Positions 1 through 11,564 of a stretch of DNA of 64,000 bases are shown here, one piece after another. Below the pieces are notes generated by a model. It was not told the origin of the DNA, searched no databases, and saw only the letters and a list, made by a program, of their open reading frames with translations. The stretch is taken from NCBI GenBank assembly GCA_944472135.2, contig OX235270.1:143235632-143299631 (forward strand), given 5' to 3'. The stretch's first letter is position 1, and every line of letters starts with the position of its first letter. Both the position numbers and the translations under genes were made by a program. The DNA is from Trichobilharzia regenti (lineage: Eukaryota; Platyhelminthes; Trematoda; Strigeidida; Schistosomatidae).

Positions 1-128
1 TCTGCAACCATGAAGGAACTCATGTCCCTCCTGAAATTTGAACCGACGTCAGCCAGTACCACCCGCAGTCAGAGTCGTTACCACTGAGCTATTCGGAATC
101 GCGATTGACCTCCTTTGGGACTGTAGTG
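1..128 (-). repeat. tRNA-derived SINE half, family D (minus copy)
   Basis: Read on the minus strand, this holds a tRNA-like promoter region (B-box-like GTTCAAATTTC) and the start of a block found again at 225-440 in the opposite direction and at 29650-30010. It is cut by the window edge. A functional tRNA is unlikely because the arms do not form a complete cloverleaf. No coding sequence is seen here. Confidence 0.5.
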
Positions 129-224
129 CCAGCTACCTAGAATGATGATCACATAGCAAACCTGACTGAAAGAATTCAGTCTGCACCAAACAGAGGACTA
201 GATACATCACACTATGTACCGACT

Positions 225-440
225 AGTGTCCAATACAGTCCTACAGGAGGTCAGTCGCGAGCCCGAACAGATCAGTGGTAACGTCTCTGACTGCAGCACT
301 GGGTGACGCAGGTTCGAATCTCAGAAGGGACATGAGTTCCTTCATGGTTGCAGATACGCCTTGCTGACTGGTGAGTGGCAACTAGCACGAAACCTAGGTC
401 GAAGACTTCCTCTGGCTGATTGCCTCCAACTATCTTATAT
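225..440 (+). repeat. tRNA-derived SINE, family D, with hammerhead-like segment
   Basis: The block has an A-box-like run (CAGATCAGTGGTAAC) and a B box (GGTTCGAATCT), as in RNA polymerase III SINEs. Downstream (about 363-405) is a hammerhead-like arrangement: CTGGTGA, a GTG/CAC helix II, GAAA, then a short CC-TA-GG helix III before TC. The core has G in place of the conserved A6 and helix I is weak, so self-cleavage is doubtful. A second copy lies at 29850-30010 in the same inverted arrangement. Confidence 0.55.
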
Positions 441-934
441 ACTCCGTGTATACAAACGTGCATATAATTGTAGAGTTAGGAGAGGAGATTATCGAAAAGG
501 ATGTTCTTTGTTCAGTTGTTTTGTTTTTTTCTAATATTCATTCATGCATTCAAAGATGACTTTGATTTCGGAATACACAAGATGTGTCAAGTACTCTTGG
601 TTTTAAGAGATGAAGTGATCTAAGAAGTTTTCAAGCGAAATTAAATGAATTCCTAAAGTGTTCTTTTTCACATCCGCATATGTTTGTTGTACAAAGATTT
701 TGTTTAGAAACTTTTTGTTACCAGTTCCTTTGCTTGCCTGTTAGACTCTGCGGTAAGCTTTACTTGTCGTATTCAAGTTGAGACGTAAAATATAAGCCAG
801 GGGGGATATCAGCATAGTATGCTGTCTTTCTACACGTGACACGCTATTGATTTCCACAGATACTTCCTATTGGTCAGAAATCAAAATCAGTCAGGGTCGT
901 TGTTTAAAGATTCTAAAGATTTCTATGAATAAAT
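441..934. other. unassigned AT-rich sequence
   Basis: No open frame with family features, tRNA-like box or recognisable transposon was seen in this stretch. Confidence 0.4.
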
Positions 935-1830
935 ATTAGTGAACTGTGTATTTAATAGGAAGCGCTTGATTGTTTTACTTCATTTTACTCTAGCTGGTGT
1001 TCCTCAAGGTGTTGGTCTTTCTCCTTTTCTGTTTCCTTTCTTTTTACATGGTTTGCTTCACAATCTGATGAGGCCGATTTTTTTAAGTATGCCGATGATG
1101 TGTCTGACTGTTTCCATGACGGTTACTTCTCAGTCAAAGTGTTCCGAAGTAAATAACTTTATATTGGAAATTATTCAACGGTCTTAAGCTACATCCTTTC
1201 AGTTGTCAGGTTAGTAGCTTCACTTTCGGACACAAGTGCGACTTACAAGAACTGGTTCGTTCCCGTGATTCCACTAGCATAGATGGCACTTAAGTTTAAA
1301 CTAAGCTGAATGTCAAATACCTAGCGCTGTGTATTTCGTCTGATTTTTCCAAGATTTCCCATCTCATGTTAATTTCTAGGAAGATATTTCGTGTAACCCT
1401 CCGCGTAACGAAGTCAAGGCAACCAGATATTACTCAATTCCCACTTTACCAGTTCGCTAATCCTGTCTATTCTTCTTTATGACCTCGCTTTAATCTTTAT
1501 TGGGCTACTTAAGAGAGATTTTGTTACACTGCGAGGGGCACTATATGCTGTCAATAGGCGAGTGGGGTGTTGTTCAACCAACTTGTTAGTACTGTTGTAG
1601 ATGCACATATGGACTGATGCAAGAAATTAGGAAGTATTGTCTTCTCCGACCCTGAGTATCCTCTCTGTACACAATTTTCTCTCTTCATCTCATCACGTAG
1701 GGTTGGAAGCAATTGTGGAGGGCTTTATGCTTGGTGTAATTCTGCAGCACCATATTTCGCATAAATTTTGTGCAATGTAATGAGAAAAGTGTATAAGTCA
1801 CGACATTACTAAAGCACTGAGAAACACGAT
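935..1830 (+). mobile_element. CR1-like LINE fragment, decayed reverse transcriptase
   Basis: Translation near 985-1060 gives LAGVPQGVGLSPFLFPFF, the reverse-transcriptase block 4 region of CR1/Jockey-type LINEs. It matches, block for block, the longer copies at 35357-37160 and 16422-18091. The YADD region near 1085 is frameshifted, and the C-terminal part continues in other frames to about 1830. It is a dead 5'-truncated copy. Confidence 0.7.
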
Positions 1831-2070
1831 ATTTACATTAAATCGAATCTGTCTTGTCTGGATAGGAATGACGCATTGAGAAAGAATACGATCTACCTCC
1901 AACATACACTCCCCATGAGGTGACGCAATCAACACAGATGTCACAACCATTTTCATCATGTAAACACACGCTGCTCTTTTTACATTGCATGCATTTATGA
2001 ATCCAGAAGTCTACACATGGTTTCCAATCTATTCACTTGGTGTGGTTAAAATTACTCATGCTGACAAGGC
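1831..2070. repeat. dispersed repeat shared with 32440-32640
   Basis: The two places share a run of similar segments in the same order (AATCAACAC-GATGT, then a CAAACACACGCTGCT word, then TCTACAC-TGGTTT). Neither copy has a convincing frame. It may be a terminal or untranslated part of one of the retroelements here, but the parent could not be decided. Confidence 0.45.
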
Positions 2071-2084
2071 TACTGCATTTGATT

Positions 2085-2500
2085 ATTATTATTGTTTCCT
2101 TTAATTCCTAGAGGAACTTACGGCTTCAGCTGAACGTCTCCATTGCGTTCGGTTCTCTGCCAACATATTCACCTGGCTCCACATCACCCCACATGCTATG
2201 ATCTCCTCTTCACATGACCTACTCCATGTCACTCTCACACTGACGACCAACTCGCCGCTTCCCATTCGGGTTCCACTCAAGCAATGGCCTGACGTGTGAT
2301 GTCATTCACTTGATGGTTTGTTTTCTCAGGGTATGGCCAGCCCACCACCATTATTTCCTGCATTTATGTTACACAATTGGTTCCTGCTAGGTTGGTTCGC
2401 TCCCAGAGATCCCTCTCTGTTGCTGATATTTTCTGGCCATTTGATCTTGAGTACTGATCGAAGATAGCTGCATATAGGCTGGTATTTAACAAATTCTGCT
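2085..2500 (-). mobile_element. RTE-like LINE, 3' end fragment
   Basis: On the minus strand this is the C-terminal end and 3' tail of the RTE-like family that recurs at 6985-7565, 25540-26560 and elsewhere. The element ends with a block resembling GAAGC-C-ATGTTCC-CTAGGAAT followed by a run of AAT triplets (plus strand ATTATTATTATT at 2083-2095). The frame is broken. Confidence 0.7.
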
Positions 2501-2759
2501 TTAATGTAACTTTGACAGAGCTTGTAGTATTAAATCGTCAGAATGTTTTTAAGAACGGTATTGTCTTGTTTTTACATTAATTGTGAAACACTAAAACGTA
2601 TGTCATAATAACGAATCCCAAACATTTTTTCTGAAGATACATAACAGACTGCACTGAAATGTCAACATGATACCTCATTAAAAGCTAGACATTCTTATAG
2701 ATGCTCCAACTGCAATGAGAAGGAAATATACAGGTTAAAAATGTGGGTTGAAAAACTCA

Positions 2760-2960
2760 CTTCTTGCGAATAAAAATTTGTTTCCTCAGGTCACTGAGGA
2801 ATGCTTTTTACTCAACCATCTTAAGAACAATACCTTTGAATAAACACTTAATCCTTTCTAGGGCTGAAGACAGAATACCTCATTTGACCAAGTCCGTGTA
2901 CATCTATCAGTCAAAGTGTTTTTCTAGGGCTAAGCTTGTTGCCTTTTCAAACCATCATTT
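2760..2960 (+). mobile_element. Penelope-like element fragment (start of GIY-YIG region)
   Basis: The translation has the pattern DRIPHLTKSVYIYQSKC, equivalent to DKLPNFASSMCIYQ in the better PLE copy at 12840-14200, that is, the linker leading into the GIY-YIG endonuclease. Only this short piece remains. Confidence 0.5.
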
Positions 2961-2979
2961 TCATGTGCATATTTGAATA

Positions 2980-3540
2980 CTTTGTTCAGTTCGTGTAGAC
3001 AGTAGGCAACGTTTCTTTCTTTCCCTGTATAAATTTTACATTAAAACTATATTCTTTTCCTGTCTACAGTCAGTTGTCTTACACTCCATTTGATTTTGAT
3101 CATATTCATATTTTCCACATATAATACTGATTTCCCCTCGTTCATTCCCACTTGTTCAATCTCTTCTAAGCTTTTTCTACCCTGTACGTAACAAATTTTA
3201 TGCAATACAACACATGTATTCGACTGGTTCTAGTAAAATCTCTGCCGAACATGTGATTGTACAGATTAAATAATAATTTATGTAGAAGAAACAAACTATC
3301 TTGGATATGCTTTTTTTAAGCATATACACAATCTTGAATTTTTAGAATTAATCACTAAAGAATGCCTAGGCTCCTTTACATTTCGACAATGTTTGCGTCA
3401 TATTAACAGCTGAATATTTTTTTTCTGCTTCACATTGATTACGACGTATGCTGGATAATTAATTAGCTAGAAAAGGTATAATTTTATTCGGAAAGAAAAC
3501 ATGCGTGTCCATCACTACTTTCAGTCTGTTCAGATGTATT
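2980..3540. other. unassigned AT-rich sequence
   Basis: No feature is recognisable between the PLE fragment and the next SINE. Confidence 0.35.
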
Positions 3541-3544
3541 CACC

Positions 3545-3710
3545 CGCTACAAAATAATGGTCTCCGTTGTCGTCTTGTAACCGAAAGATCCTAGATTCGA
3601 ACCCTGGTGATAGGCACGTACTTCTGAAGAGTCCTAAAGAAGACAGATGGGCCAGTTGTCCAATAAATCACAGGTTTGTGAATGGTTCCATAACTGATGT
3701 CAGCCTTTTG
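3545..3710 (+). repeat. hammerhead-type SINE (family B), decayed partial copy
   Basis: It contains a B-box-like GATTCGAACCC, the word CTTGTAACC and a degenerate ribozyme segment (GTACTTCTGAAGAGTCC) followed by the family's AATGGTTC-TAACTGAT tail. It begins in the middle of the unit. Confidence 0.55.
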
Positions 3711-3864
3711 TAATGACCATGATAACAAATACACTTTACGAGAAGCCTTCCTAATCAGGGAAGAAAAATATGCAGTTTGAACTGTGAATGTTTTGTTAGT
3801 TGTAGTGTCTTCCGGTGTTATCAAACTTTTCTTGGCTAAACATCGGCCTAGGCATCGATAGCTT

Positions 3865-5010
3865 AGTATTATTATTCCCTTGGGTTAGGAATGAAAAATG
3901 GGACTCCAGAAACACATCTCTACTTTCTCGTATTTTCTGTTGTTCTCTTTAGTCGGGTCCATGGTTGACCATAACCTCTCATCTCCTCCTCTACACACGA
4001 TCTCCTCCATGTTATCCTAGGACCACCCACTCGTCGCTTCCTGTTGAGATTCCACTCCAGCGATGGCCTGGCGCGCGATTTCACTATACGGTTATCTCAG
4101 TGTATCTATTTTCTTCATGCTTATTTGTTGAGCATTTGGCTCTTGGTTGATTTGTTCACAGAATTTTTTGTTGATAATTCTTTCTGGCCAGCCATTTTAT
4201 CTTCAGTATGAAGCCAGCTGAGACAGCTGTTAATAAGCCTAAAGTAGATTGTTGGAAGTGCTTTCTCTAATGCGTTGGCCAAATTTCTGACCCATATGGA
4301 AGACCTGACTGACGTTACATTAGTGCTGAAAATCCTTTGCTTGTTTGCATGGACGATTTAATCACGAGCTGACAACATCAGTTAGAGAACCATTGGAAAA
4401 CCTGGGAGTACTGGACAAATGTTTCGTCCTAGTTTGGGACCCTTCATCAGTACGCACCCAACCGGGGTTCGAACCCAGCACCTTCTGGTTACAAGGCGAC
4501 TGCGTAGACCATTGACCCACTGGGACCCGATCCAATGGTCCTTGAATTCTAACTTCTGCCATTTCACAACATAGCACGACCATTTCGTAGTGTCACCTTC
4601 GATGAGTTACTGCCTCATCTACAACCTTCCGTACCCTACTGGTGACGGCTTCCCACCGGAACCCAGGTACCTACCTACCTGAATAGGGCCAGTCGCTAGT
4701 GAGCATCCCTACAAAACCAATACCTGAAAACCCTTTTCATGTTCTTTATGCTGAGGCAGAATACAGAAGACTTCTAAACTGGTTTCAGGTTGATGAAGGT
4801 GTATCTGACCTTTTCGATTCTGAATGACTCTGACATCGGCATCCTTTCCGCCTGCAGTTGAAACGATTCTTCCTAGATTAGTGAAGGAATTAATCTATCT
4901 TCGCTGCCAGTTTGCTGCTTTTCGCCTGCGAGTCTTCGAGTTTGTATGACATATATCATCTGCGAAATCCATATCTTCCAGAGTCTTCTTTCTTCTTCCT
5001 CACTCCCAAA
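3865..5010 (-). mobile_element. RTE-like LINE fragment split by a SINE
   Basis: The minus strand carries the 3' tail (3865) and C-terminal coding relics of the RTE family up to about 4335. They resume after a family B SINE (4340-4742) with the upstream part of the same frame to about 5010. The order and orientation of the halves are continuous, so the SINE landed inside an existing RTE copy. Confidence 0.65.
4340..4742 (-). repeat. hammerhead-type SINE (family B), full-length, minus strand
   Basis: Read on the minus strand it runs from the head (GATGCTCACTAGCGACTGG) through a tRNA-like part (GGTTCGAACCCC B box) to a ribozyme-like segment at about 4405-4460 (GTACTG, ATGAAGG, GTCC-GGAC helix II, GAAA, TGTC, CAGTAC) and the tail. 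Helix I is preserved but the first core C is replaced by A. It is inserted in an RTE relic. Confidence 0.7.
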
Positions 5011-5097
5011 AAAGACGGACTGAAAAGAACCTAAAGAATGAGAAAACAAAATCATGAGTCACACACCATATTAATATCTGTCCATTTCTACTTAAGA

Positions 5098-5514
5098 CAT
5101 GATTAAATCCTCCATGCAATCAAGCAAAATCCTTACAAAACCAATACTTGAAAACTAATCTGATGCTCACTAGTGACTGGTACTATTCAGGCAGTTAACC
5201 TGGGGTTCTTGTGGGAAGCCGTGACCAGTAGGGTACAGCAGGTTAAAGATGAGGCAGTAACTCATCGAAGAAGATATTGGCTATGTCGTGAAATGGCAGA
5301 AGTTAAAATTCAAGGACCATTGGATTGGGTTCCAGTGGCTCAATGGTCTACGAGCTCGCTAGCCTTGTAACCAGAAGGTCCTGGGTTCGAATCCTGGTAG
5401 CCGCGTACTGATGAAGAGTCCCAAACTAGGACGAAACATTTGTCCAGTACTCTCAGGTTTTCCAGTGGTTCTCTAACTGATTTCAGCTCATGATTAAATC
5501 CTCCATGCAGTCAA
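5098..5514 (+). repeat. hammerhead-type SINE (family B), full-length, flanked by own junction repeat
   Basis: The unit has head (5163), tRNA-like box region (B box GGTTCGAATCC at 5383-5393) and ribozyme-like part (5405-5450: GTACTG/CAGTAC helix I, GTCC/GGAC helix II, GAAA). The words CATGATTAAATCCTCCATGC stand on both sides, near 5098 and 5489, about 391 bases apart. The core reads ATGAAGA rather than CTGATGA. Confidence 0.7.
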
Positions 5515-5879
5515 ATTTTCATTGGTTAGCAATACCTGAAAGTTTGAAGTAAGAGAGACTTCAAGACAAGAAGAACACGTTTCCCAAGGCTTCTCTTCAG
5601 CTGTAGATTGTCTAAATTATAAGCTGGATTAACAAAATAAGAGCATACAGTTTTTATACTATTCAGCAGAAGTTTGGCTTGAGGATTGTAGTTTTAGGAA
5701 GCAACCGTGGCATAGTCAGTTACAAGAAATGTATTTGCGAAATACATTCCGAAGAGTCTGAACACGAATTCACTTGTTAAGTGAATTTATACCAGAAATG
5801 AAGGCCAATAAAAATACACAAAGTGACAAAACTGTTATAAGGATCATAACTCACCATACAATTCATCATAGGAAAGGAA
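5515..5879. other. unassigned sequence
   Basis: No coding or repeat family was recognised in this interval. Confidence 0.3.
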
Positions 5880-6712
5880 ACCGAACTAAGATTTCCGTTT
5901 TTTGATGTGTGCCTTAGCAGACGTAATGACGGATCTCTCAAAAAATCTATCCACCGGAAAGGTACATGGAACTTATTTTTACAGTTGGGTGCCTATTTTC
6001 AGGAAAAGGAACCTAATTCATTCACTCTGCTTTAGGATAAGGAAAATTTGTAGCACTGACTGCGTCGACTCAGAACCTGACTTCTTAAAAACCACACTCG
6101 CAGAAAACGGTTACCCTAACCGATTTATTGACAGTAACATGAAAGATTAGCAGTCTAAACTGGTCACCGACTCAGTTCCAAAGAAAACCTTATTCATGAA
6201 CTTGGAATCCAAAGGTGATCAAGCTTCAGATATGCTCAAAAATCGTTTCTCTAAATCAATCAGTAAGACGTCCCCTGCAGCTAAATTACGTATGACGTTC
6301 ACGAGCTGTAAATTGTTCTCTACCTCTGTAAGAGATAAGCTCCCCCGTCTGGCCGCCTCCATGTGCATCTATCAATTCCCCCAAACCTCTTGTGGAGCAA
6401 GGTACACTGGCCGTAGTCAGAGAACGCTCTCCACATGAATACGAGAACATATTCCAGCTTGGTTTTACAAGGGAGAAAGAAAGTGTGTGCAAAGCTCTAT
6501 TCTGGAACACCTGATCGAATTCTGTCACTCAGTCAACCCTGATCATGATTTCAAGATCATATAAAGAATTCATGCTAACTTCCCGCGTTTTATTCGTTAC
6601 AGACTTCTAAAGACATCTGAGGCCTTGGTAATTCATGACTTTAAGCTAGACCTTTGTGTAGAAAAGAAGTATGTACAAACCCTACTTCTGCCTTGGCCGT
6701 AGAGGGATAGAC
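5880..6712 (+). mobile_element. Penelope-like element: C-terminal RT region and GIY-YIG endonuclease, broken
   Basis: Three consecutive stretches in the plus direction match the PLE pattern. First is a post-RT block with KVHGTYFYSWVPIFRKRNLIH and ENGYPNRFID (5950-6140). Then comes a linker with DKLPRLAASMCIYQF (6330-6375). Last is a GIY-YIG-like ARYTGRSQRTLSTRIREHIP region to about 6710, with in-frame stops at 6149 and 6437. PLEs couple a telomerase-like RT to this nuclease. The RT proper is missing and the copy is inactive. Confidence 0.75.
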
Positions 6713-6984
6713 ATTTATTTATTTTATTTATTTAGTTATTCTATGTACTTATTACTTCGATTATTTATTATTATTGTCATTATTATTATTATTATTCTCA
6801 CTCTGAATCTTTTCCACTTGACTCACTTGACATTTTAAACCCAAAATTATCAATTTGTATATTTTTTTATTTTTACAATATTGAATTCTATCTTATCAAA
6901 TTTCACACCATGTTATGTAACATTTTATATTCGTCTACTAATCTTATAATAATGTACACCTTTCCAAAATCTATACACCTTATG

Positions 6985-7565
6985 TATTATGTATATGACG
7001 AGGATATCAAAGCAAGAATCGGAAAAGCAAGACAAGCTTTCATTACTTTCAAGTCTGTATGGAGGTCATCAGCACTCAACATGAAAAATAAGATCCGGAT
7101 TTTCAACTCCACTGTGAAGTCAGTGCCACTATACGGACCAGATACGTGGCGCGTCATAAAGAGCATCTCAAACAAACTACAGAACTTCATTAACAGTTGT
7201 CTTCACTCAAGATCAGATGGCCGGCCAGAAAAGATCAGCAACAGGGATCTCTGGGAGGGAACCAACCCAACAGGAACCGATTGTGCAAAAAATAGGCAGT
7301 AAGAAATGGAGATGGATTGGCCATACTCTGAGGAATCATCAAGTGACATCACTAGACAAGCCATTGCTCGAGTGGAACCCGAAAGAGAAGCGGGTGGCGG
7401 GTTGGTCGTCAGTGCAAGGGTACCTTGGAGGAGGTTATGTGAAGAGGAGAGGAAAGCATGTGGGCAGACTTGGAGTGGGGTGAGAAAGTTGGCAGAAAAC
7501 CGAAGGCAATGGAGACCCGTAGCTGAAGCCCTATGTTCCTCTAGGAATTAAAGGATATAATAGTA
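6985..7565 (+). mobile_element. RTE-like LINE, C-terminal end and 3' tail
   Basis: The translation has DEDIKARIGKARQAFI, KNKIRIFNSTVKSVPLYGPDTWR, then a segment resembling RSDGRPEKISNRDLW and, in another frame, EMDWPYSEESSSDITRQAI. This order recurs in all RTE copies of the window. The sequence ends at GCCCTATGTTCCTCTAGGAATTAAAGGA. Frame changes separate the blocks, so it is a pseudogenised 3' end. Confidence 0.75.
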
Positions 7566-7960
7566 GTTATTCTGTATTATTCTATATAGTACATTAATTA
7601 TTTTGTCGCTTGACATTAAACTATGATTATAATCACGAATATTTTAATTGCATTTCATACTATTATTATTTTGTGTATTCACACCTTTGACCTAATTCCC
7701 TCACTGGATATAATTTCTTTATAAAACCATATATATACGATTGTACAGCTTGATAATAAATTCGTTGAAAAGAGTCTATTCGCTGAATATTGTGTTCTTA
7801 ATGCTACAATGGGAACTATTATATTATATGAATAATCAACATTATGTACAGTTATGTAATCAGATAACGATTAACAACTCGGTTTAAGCTTATTAACAAA
7901 TTGTTTTTGCACACATATGGAGGGGGGAACGACTTGAGTTTACAAATAGCTGTCACCTCA
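7566..7960. other. unassigned AT-rich sequence with a short shared block
   Basis: A block around 7727-7795 (TA run, then CGATTGTACA-CTTGATA) resembles 30100-30172, so it may be a terminal part of a retroelement. Nothing else is recognised. Confidence 0.35.
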
Positions 7961-7964
7961 GTGT

Positions 7965-8210
7965 TTCTATAAGCGCCCTTGACTGTTTTTAAAAATAACC
8001 TTAAAAGTTGTTTTGATATCACTCTTGTAGTTCCTATCGATTATATGTTTGGATATAAACGAAGTTGGTAATCTGCCACCCACGTCTGTCGAATTTTCAA
8101 GGTTTATCTGTTTTTCTAACCATTTTGGAATATGCCGTCTCACCCTCATATGCAAAGCATGATTAGTTTTCCCTTTGAATGTGTGTCCACACACACACAC
8201 ACACAGGTAA
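7965..8210 (-). mobile_element. Penelope-like element fragment, end of GIY-YIG region
   Basis: The minus strand encodes CVCGHTFKGKTNHALHMRVR followed by HIPKWL, matching the PLE endonuclease pattern (short Cys motif, then R-x-H-IP-WL). A (CA)n run at 8187-8206 touches its upstream edge. Confidence 0.6.
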
Positions 8211-8639
8211 ATTGGTAAACAATGTGGGATATGACGTAATCATTTGCACACTTTTGAGGTTTGCAGTAGAACATATTTTTGACTTTTTTCAGTAATTATA
8301 AGCCGGACTATAAAATAGATTCTCCGGATGAATGAGCTTAGTCTCCCTCTTAAAATTCTAATATTTACTTTCCTACCGTATGTTAATTTAATGAAAACAT
8401 CTTTCTTAGGGACAGAATAGATTATAGATTTCAAAACTAACTGACATGTACACGGGTTTAAATATTTTAAAGGTTATCCATTTTCCATTATTATTATTAT
8501 TACTGCTTTAACTGATATACTGGCATGTACAAATCAAAAGCATAGTTGATTATTATTCTTGGTGAGAGGAGTTCAGTTAGATCGGACACGTTAAAATCTT
8601 GTTATTCAGTCCTATATAGTCTACATGTGTTAAATTTGG
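8211..8639. other. unassigned sequence
   Basis: Only an ATT triplet run (about 8488-8502) stands out. Confidence 0.3.
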
Positions 8640-8820
8640 TTGAAGGATTTCATCATGAGCCAACATCAGTTAGAGAACCCTTGGAACTGGACAGCTGTTT
8701 CGTCCGCCTAGTTTTGGACTCTTATTCAGCAATACACACCCACACCGCGGGATTCGAACCTAGGACCTCCTGGTTACACGGTGAGCTAGCTCGTAGAGCA
8801 CTAAGCCACTTGGAAAACAC
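8640..8820 (-). repeat. hammerhead-type SINE (family B), partial
   Basis: On the minus strand: B box GGTTCGAATCCC, then a degenerate ribozyme segment ending GACGAAACAGCTGTCCAGTT, then the family tail. The head half is absent. Confidence 0.6.
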
Positions 8821-8882
8821 CCAATGTCACAATGTTGATGTGTTTGTATGTATTTAACCTTAAGTAGAAGACTGTATAAATA

Positions 8883-8945
8883 GCAAATATTTGTGGATGA
8901 GCGTTCAGATGGTGAGTCCTACTGAAATTGATGAATTCATTAAAT
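8883..8945 (+). repeat. relic of a retroelement terminal repeat holding an RTE insertion site
   Basis: This short block (CTGAAATTGATGAATTCATTAAAT) also occurs, uninterrupted, at about 52190-52225. The 13 bases at 8933-8945 are one copy of the target duplication of the RTE insertion that follows. Confidence 0.5.
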
Positions 8946-10102
8946 TATTATTATTATTGTTCCCTTGGATTCCTAGTGGAACATGGGGCTTCAACTACAC
9001 GTCTCCACTTGCTTCTGTCTTCTGCTGTACTTTTCACCTTCATCCAAGTTAATCCATACTACTTCAACTACTCTTCACACGATCTCTTCCATGTAATCCC
9101 TGCACTGACGACCCAATCGCCACTTCCCTTTCGGGTTACATCCAAGGGCCTGACGCGCGATGTCACCCAGCGGCCTTCTCAGAGAGTGCCCAATCCATCT
9201 CCACTTTCTCCTGCATATTTGTTGGTTGGCGATTGGTTCTTGTTTTGTTTGTTAGTGTCCATAGTTTCTTGTTGGTGATTCTTTCCGGTCCGGCCATCTG
9301 ATCTTCAGTATAGATCCAGCGAAGACAGTTGTTTGTTGATAAAGATCTGCAATAGGCTGTTGGAAATATTCTTCGTGACCCTCGCGCCAAGTTTCTGATC
9401 CGTATAGAAGAAGTGACTGACTTGACGTTTGTATTGAAAATCCGAGCGAATTTTGTTGTTGATGCTGGCTGAGTGACAAAGATTTCCAGATTGATTTCAG
9501 GTTCGTGAACGTATTTCTAACCCCTTCTCCGATTCTCGATTTGACATCCTCGTCCGTTCCGACTTCCTGTAGTTGAGACAATGCTCCCTAGATAAGTGAG
9601 TGAATGAAGTAACCTCTTCCAAATCCCTCTCGTTGATGGTGATTAGCTGCTGGTTGGATGTTGCTGTTGTTGTTGGTTGGTTGGTTGGTTATTTTCATAA
9701 CCTCCGTCTTGTCTATGTTCACTTGGAGTCCTGACTTCGCTGGCTGCTTCTTCGACCAGTTTGTCGGTTTTCGGTTGTAAGTCTTTGATTTTGTGTGACA
9801 TCAAACATAAATCATCCACGCGCGAAATCTAGGTCTCCTAGGTTTTTCACGTCGGTCCAGGATATCCCACTGTCTGAAGCATAATCCAGTCGACCACTAT
9901 TAGGAATATCATCTGTGATAGATAATAAGCACCCTTGTCTAACTCCACCCCTTGTGTTTACTCCAAACGCCTGGCTGTTTTCCGTTGTGGATGACTTGAC
10001 ATGTGCCGTTGTCGTACAATTGTTGAATGAGGTCAATGAATATTTGAGGTACACCGTAGTGCTCAAGTAGTTTCCGTATTACTTCGTGGTCAACGCTGTC
10101 GA
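8944..10102 (-). mobile_element. RTE-like LINE, 5'-truncated, with 13-bp target duplications
   Basis: On the minus strand the element runs from an RT region (FDSVDHE...GVRQGC) at 10102 through C-terminal blocks (GTDEDVKSRIGEG, LLLYGSETWR, KIRWPDR) to the 3' block GTTGAAGCCCCATGTTCCAC and an AATAATAAT tail at 8946. GAATTCATTAAAT stands at 8933-8945 and again at 10101-10113, as expected for target-primed insertion of a truncated copy. Stops and frameshifts break the frame. Confidence 0.8.
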
Positions 10103-10113
10103 ATTCATTAAAT

Positions 10114-10576
10114 ACTACTTAATAATACAAAGCAGTCATTTGGAATTGTTTTATTGTATTACTATGCAAACATTTTCACGTACTTTACTGGTCAATTAGT
10201 GTGGTTTTCTGCTGTTAAGCAATCTACTAAAACTTCCAAATTTATGATGAACGGTAACTTTCTTTTCGTGCTATTTTGTAACTGATTACGCCACCAGACT
10301 TCCCTCATAGTTGTTTCGTCAATCTACGATTATCATGCCAAGTTTATGTTTTAGGGTGCTTCCGTTTTAAGGCAAGTCATGAAGTATTTGTCAGCGGCAC
10401 CTGTGAATGGGCGGCTTATTCGCCAAAAATAAATTGTAGTGATTATTACTCTCATAAATTTTATGTATCTCATTAAAATGCTACTTTCTCGTTCTGATAA
10501 TAGAATATTTTCTAACCAGTCAGTAACGTTTATTTAATACTAACGTAAATCTACTCTAATTTGATAACCTTTTTAG
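10114..10576. other. unassigned sequence
   Basis: No recognisable feature; probably the continuation of the DNA interrupted by the RTE insertion. Confidence 0.3.
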
Positions 10577-10862
10577 GAATCTTCAGCAGTACGCACCCAC
10601 CGTGATTCGAAATCAGGACCTTGTGGTTACAAGGCGAGCTCGTATACCATTAAGCCACTGGGACCCGATCCAATGGTCCTTGAATTCTAACTTCTCCCAG
10701 TTCAGGACTTATCGCTACCGCTAGCCAATATCCTCGGCGAGTATTTGTCCTCACGCCCGACCCGCTGCACCCTACTGGTCACCACTTCCCACTGAAACCC
10801 AGGTAACTACCTGCCTGAATAGGGCCAGTCGCCAGTGAGCATCTCATTGATATTTAGCTGTC
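10577..10862 (-). repeat. hammerhead-type SINE (family B), minus copy
   Basis: The minus strand carries the family head (CTCACTGGCGACTGG), the tRNA-like part and a degenerate ribozyme start near 10577. It abuts a plus-strand copy at 10866, forming an inverted pair. Confidence 0.65.
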
Positions 10863-10865
10863 CAG

Positions 10866-11300
10866 TACTCGCAGGTCATGAATTAGCAGAAGTTAGAATT
10901 CAAGGACCATTGGATCGGGTCCCAGTGGCTTAATGGTATACGAGCTCGGCTTGTCACCAGAAGGTCCTGGGTTCGAACCCCGGTGGGTGCGTACTGTTGA
11001 AGAGTTCCAAACTAGGACGACGGAAACAGCTGTCCAGTACTCCCAGGTTTTCCAATGGTTCTCTAACTAATCTCAGCTCATGATAAAATCATGTAACCAA
11101 TCACCCAAATCCCTACAAAACAATACTTGAATATCAATGAGATGCTCACTGGTGACTGGCCCTATTCAGGTAGGTAGTTACCTAAGTTCCAGTGGGAAGT
11201 CGTGACCAGTAGGGTGCAGCTGGTCGGGTGTGAGGACAAATACTCGCCGAAGACACTGGTTAGCGGTCGCGATATGTCGCGAATTGGCAGAAGTTTTTAT
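10866..11300 (+). repeat. hammerhead-type SINE (family B), tail followed directly by a second head
   Basis: The first unit runs from the tRNA-like part (B box GGTTCGAACCCC, 10972-10983) through the ribozyme-like part (10990-11042, core TTGAAGA) to the tail at about 11085. Without a target-site break it continues into a new head (ATGAGATGCTCACTGG at about 11132) that runs to about 11300. This is the arrangement of a tandem dimer that has lost its outer parts. Confidence 0.65.
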
Positions 11301-11329
11301 GAGTCAATAAATATTCCAACTGTTGAAAG

Positions 11330-11560
11330 CAAAAGAAGACATAAGCGAACAATATTATTTTCAACTAGATCTTCCTCAGGCTTTACTACAACGTATAGAG
11401 CTTTGCGCACAAAAAATTAACCAATAACAGTGAGTTTTCAGGACTAGAGGAAGATAAAATACCTAGCTGTGCCACTTCTATGTGTACTTATAAGTTCAAC
11501 TGCTCCTGAGGAGAAAACTATATCGACACCTAAACAGCTCAACAAACGAATTATTGTCTA
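11330..11560 (+). mobile_element. Penelope-like element fragment
   Basis: Near 11470 the plus strand reads TSMCTYKFNCS, stop, GENYID, the Cys-rich lead-in to the GIY-YIG motif seen in other PLE copies. The rest is degenerate. Confidence 0.5.
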
Positions 11561-11564
11561 TTTT

